From Mesocentrotus franciscanus (lineage: Eukaryota > Echinodermata > Echinoidea > Camarodonta > Strongylocentrotidae), in assembly GCA_037976565.1 (NCBI GenBank), contig CP137683.1, forward strand, positions 735,600 to 799,599: 64,000 nucleotides of DNA, given 5' to 3'. This document shows, in pieces, positions 60,550 to 64,000 of this stretch. Made by a program: the position numbers and the translations under genes. The notes below the pieces were generated by a model. That model was not told the origin of the DNA. It made no database searches and saw only the letters and a list, made by a program, of their open reading frames with translations. Within the stretch, counting starts at the first letter, position 1, and each line of letters begins with the position of its first letter.

Positions 60550-62400
60550 CCTTCATTTTAATTGTTTAAAATCTAAATATAACAAGATGTCAATATTCAT
60601 CGAAAATAATTCTACATGTTTTCCATGTTTGAGGTTTTACGACCTTGACTGTAACACGCCCACAGCATTAAGCCAGGGTGCAGAGAACTTTTCTAGCGCT
60701 GCCGCTAGAACCCATCATTCCGACTTTCTGATCAGTCAATATAAACAAACAAATTATGTCTACTTAAATACGACTTAGCTTTACAAAGGACCAAATGGGG
60801 TAAGAAACGAGCTCTCAGACGGGAAGAGAGTTGATATCCTTTCATCAAGAGTGACGTGCGAGGCTGATATTATGAGTGAAACCTGGAAATAGAAAATACA
60901 TCAGTGCCTGTATTTGGGAATAGATACTAACCTCTCTAGGGACAGAACTAATAAAGATGTTCAGTTTCTCGCAAGTATTTATCCAAAACTTAAATGGAGT
61001 TGTAGCTCTTTGATATTTGTCGGGAATCGGTTCGCTTTCTGTTTCTTTCTCTTGTATGGGTTATAATTATCAAAATCCTAGTTTTACAAAGAGTAGCTTA
61101 AATAGATTTTATCCTCTTTGCTTGTTATCTGCAGAGAGTCAAAAAGGGTCAAAATGAAAGACCTATGCACTTCTAGCTCTCAAGTGGCATAACAAACGAT
61201 ATATACATGTATTTATATAGATTAAACAAATTGTAATAGCCGAAAGGCTTTTAAGTGATTGTAAACAACGCCTTTTCTTCTTCTTAATCTCTTAACCCTG
61301 CTAGTTATGTACTTTGAAAAGATTTAAGTTTGATCAACTTTCATGTTAACATGCAATTATAGTTTCTCTCATGCCAAGCTTTGAAATGGAAAACAAAATG
61401 AACAAAATGTGTGAAAGTGGTTATTGCACCACTTCCATTGTTGAACTGGATTTAAAAATATGTTCCTCACTTGAGGAGGAAAAAGGAAATACTAGTGATC
61501 TATGTCGTCAAAGGAAGAAATAAATAACTCATAATAAAGATACAGAGGCCATGGACAATTTCTAACATAATAATCGACTTCCTGTGATGGAAACAAAATA
61601 ATCAATATATTCTATAAACAAAAATATAAACTCTCTATCCTCCTTAATTAAATATTTCTATGGACAACCTCCCCCCGCCCCCCCAAAAAAAAAAATAAAT
61701 AAAATAGAATAAAAAATATAAAAAAATAAAAAAATAAAAAAATGAGGGGGTGAGAGATGAGGGGAGCTAGTACACACTGAAAAAAATAAGAACCAACGAA
61801 GTAGAATTGAGATTAAGAAAACAGAGTTGGTTGCAGATGATGAATTGAAGCGACAACGAAAACACGATCAAGATATATCGAATGACAAAATAATGTGTAA
61901 AACAAATTTGTTTGAGTCTAATGAGAAAAAATATCATATTCGGTAACTTAGATCAGAGCCAAATGCAAAAAGGTGTAAAGCACAATCAGATTAACCTTTA
62001 ATAGTGAGTAACACGTGAGCGTGGGATAATGAGATTAAGAGGGTGTTTGAAACCAAAGCGTAAACTCGTTCTAGCGTTACTTGAAAACTAAAGGAACAGG
62101 TGGATATCGACGGGTTGTGAAAGACAAGGATTTAAGACTAAGTATAATAACAAAACTCCTGAAGAAAACCTGAAAAACGATCACCTTAGCATTTAAAAGT
62201 ACTCTGAGATTGTGATTTACTAAAATGAAAGCACAATTTTGCCAAAACATATTAGGTAGATGCAAATACAGACTTTCCTATGAGAAGCAGGCTTACTTTA
62301 TCACATGTTTCCATTATTTTAATATCAGCGATCTGTAAATCTTCCCAAGAATCAAAGATTATATTCAGCACTGAATTGGTAATTCCTTGGAAAGGATTTG
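60550..62400. other. Non-coding stretch, nothing recognised
   Basis: An A-rich AAATAAAA stretch lies at about 61684-61742. About 60790-60890 shares faint similarity with about 59640-59740 ('gatatcctntcatc', 'gtgaaac'), possibly an older duplicate. No gene is supported. Confidence 0.4.
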
Positions 62401-62407
62401 CTCTCTA

Positions 62408-63060
62408 ACAAATTTCGGGGTTGTGTTATACATAATAACATAGGTTTACACAAACGGATTGTCTTATCTAATGTGGCCTACGCAGTCCAATGCTTCTTTC
62501 ACACATTGAGTTGAAAAAGATGGGGATGATCACAACTTCTCCGCTTGTTCCATACCTTCAGTAGATAAGCAATTTTATTTAACCGATGAGGGCGCTGTTG
62601 ATTTTCTCCATTTGACGACATTGAAAGATTGATAGTATAGTGATATAGACTGCCATAGAGTGTAGAGGGAGTTGCAATGTGTGGCATACGCTGCAGTCCA
62701 ATGCCTCTTTCACACCTTTAATTGATAAAGATGGGGGGTGCTTACAACTTCTCCACTTGTTCCATATCTTCAGTAGACAAGCAATTTTATTTAACCGACA
62801 ATAAACAAAACCCAGTAGGCCTGATACCTGACGTCACAGTCATAGGTAAGTTCTTCCCTAGTTCCACATCTTTAGTTGACAAATAACATCATTTTTAGAC
62901 GATGGTGGCGCTCTATCCTTTCCAAATTTGACGCCATTGACTGAAAATTTTACAAAATTACGAATCTTGAGGGAAGGAGAAGGTTGAGGATAAGATTGAA
63001 TAAGGGGGGACAAAGGGCTGGAAGGGAAGGGGGGTTAGAACTATTTCAGAGAAATAAACA
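62408..63060 (+). repeat. Compound tandem duplication, copy 1
   Basis: Block A (62408-62672) and block B (62829-63060) recur in the same order downstream. Between them, 62692-62800 is a partial second copy of part of block A ('cagtccaatgcctctttcac', 'cttcagtagacaagcaattt'). Confidence 0.85.
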
Positions 63061-63093
63061 ATATGTTTGCCAGTTTTATAAAGTTTCCAAATT

Positions 63094-63352
63094 TTGGGGT
63101 TGTGTTCTACATTCTTACATATGTTTACACAAACAGATTGTCTTATATCATATGGCCTACGCAGTCCAATGCTTCTTTCACACATTGAGTTGATAAAGAT
63201 GGGGATGATCACAACTTCTCCACTCGTTCAGTAGACAAGCAATTGTATGTAACCGATGAGGGCGCTGTTGATTTTCTTCATTTGACGACATTGAAAGATT
63301 GATAGTATAGTGATATAGACTGCCATAAAGTGTAGGGTGAGAAAGAGTGGAG

Positions 63353-63394
<42 letters not shown>

Positions 63395-63625
63395 TGACGT
63401 CACAGTCTCGGGTAACTTCTCCGCTAGTTCCACATCTTTAGTTGACAAATAACATCATTTTTAGACGATGATGGCGTTCTATCCTTTCTCAATATCATGC
63501 CATTGACTGAACATTTTACAACATTAAGAATTTTGAGGGGAAGAGAAGGTTGAGGATGAGATTGAATAAGAGGGACAAAGGGATGGGGGGGGGGGTAGAA
63601 CTTTTTCAGAGATAGAAACATTATG
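63094..63625 (+). repeat. Compound tandem duplication, copy 2
   Basis: Block A' (63094-63336) and block B' (63392-63620) match 62408-62672 and 62829-63060 closely, for example 'acctgacgtcacagtc' and 'gttgacaaataacatcattt'. A (GA)n run (63358-63390) lies between them in this copy. Confidence 0.85.
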
Positions 63626-64000
63626 TTTGCCAGTTTCACATCTTCCTTAGATAAAGACATTTTGTATAATGTTATTATTCTTTCTAATGTCACAAACTAA
63701 GTGCAATACTTAGGATTCTCTCTCTCTCATTAAGACACTAATATATACACCTTACGACTCACCCATCCACTCCCACCCTCATACACACGCACACAAGCAC
63801 TTCCTGTTTTTATCTTCGTTACTCTCTGTTCTCTTTCTATCAGTTTGCCTTATTATACGCCTTTCAAGAGACTCTGCGTCTCTTCCTTCTATTTATCGCC
63901 ACTCTACCTTGGGCTATTCCCATTCTGTCTATGTTTTCTTTCTCTCTCTATCTCTTTATTACCCCTCTCTTTCTCATTCTCCTTTTCTCGTAATCTTCCA
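63626..64000. other. Non-coding, pyrimidine-rich end of window
   Basis: CT-rich sequence without a recognisable feature. Confidence 0.4.

Overview
The window looks like animal nuclear DNA, most probably from an echinoderm (sea urchin, sea cucumber or a relative). It is AT-rich and intron-rich, with no operon-like coding. It is full of (TA)n, (GA)n and (AAT)n microsatellites, tRNA-derived SINEs, small inverted-repeat transposons and truncated non-LTR retrotransposons. The phylum is inferred from the SINE and MITE style and from the receptor family; nothing here fixes the species.

Only one host gene is clearly supported. It is a rhodopsin-class GPCR on the + strand, spread over three exons: 30223-30618, 40562-40697 and 50418-51034. 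The introns are about 9.9 kb and 9.7 kb. The joined product, about 364 residues from the first in-frame Met of exon 1, has seven membrane segments, DRY, CWLP and NPFVY motifs, the TM3/ECL2 cysteine pair, and blocks typical of kisspeptin receptors (KISS1R/GPR54). Exon 1 lacks one base at the start of TM1 (30391-30394), so the sequence as given is frameshifted there.

Layout. 1-30.2 kb, upstream of the gene: a MITE (665), an R2-like retrotransposon tail (2.5-3.4 kb), SINEs (3.4, 4.6 and 9.9 kb), a palindromic MITE (3.65 kb), an in-frame 99-bp tandem repeat (7.85 kb), a LINE relic (10.75 kb), two inverted copies of a TTAA-flanked MITE (12.96 and 14.49 kb), a perfect 33-bp TIR element (17.0 kb), and a 4.4-kb hAT-like element (25.29-29.69 kb) carrying a degenerate AAGTGCCCC array and further nested elements. 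Intron 1: microsatellites, a LINE tail (35.7 kb), and a palindromic MITE (39.0 kb). Intron 2: a foldback or Mutator-like element with minisatellite arms and 10-bp flanking direct repeats (41.0-43.16 kb), a 400-bp pyrimidine tract, and an L2/CR1-like LINE tail (49.3-49.9 kb). Downstream: a third TTAA MITE (52.9 kb), a roughly 205-bp tandem triplet (54.85-55.46 kb), and local duplications at 58.6-59.5 and 62.4-63.6 kb.

No gene cluster or pathway is visible. The most notable items are the receptor with its exon-1 frameshift, the hAT-like element, the foldback element in intron 2, and hammerhead-ribozyme-like cores in small repeats.
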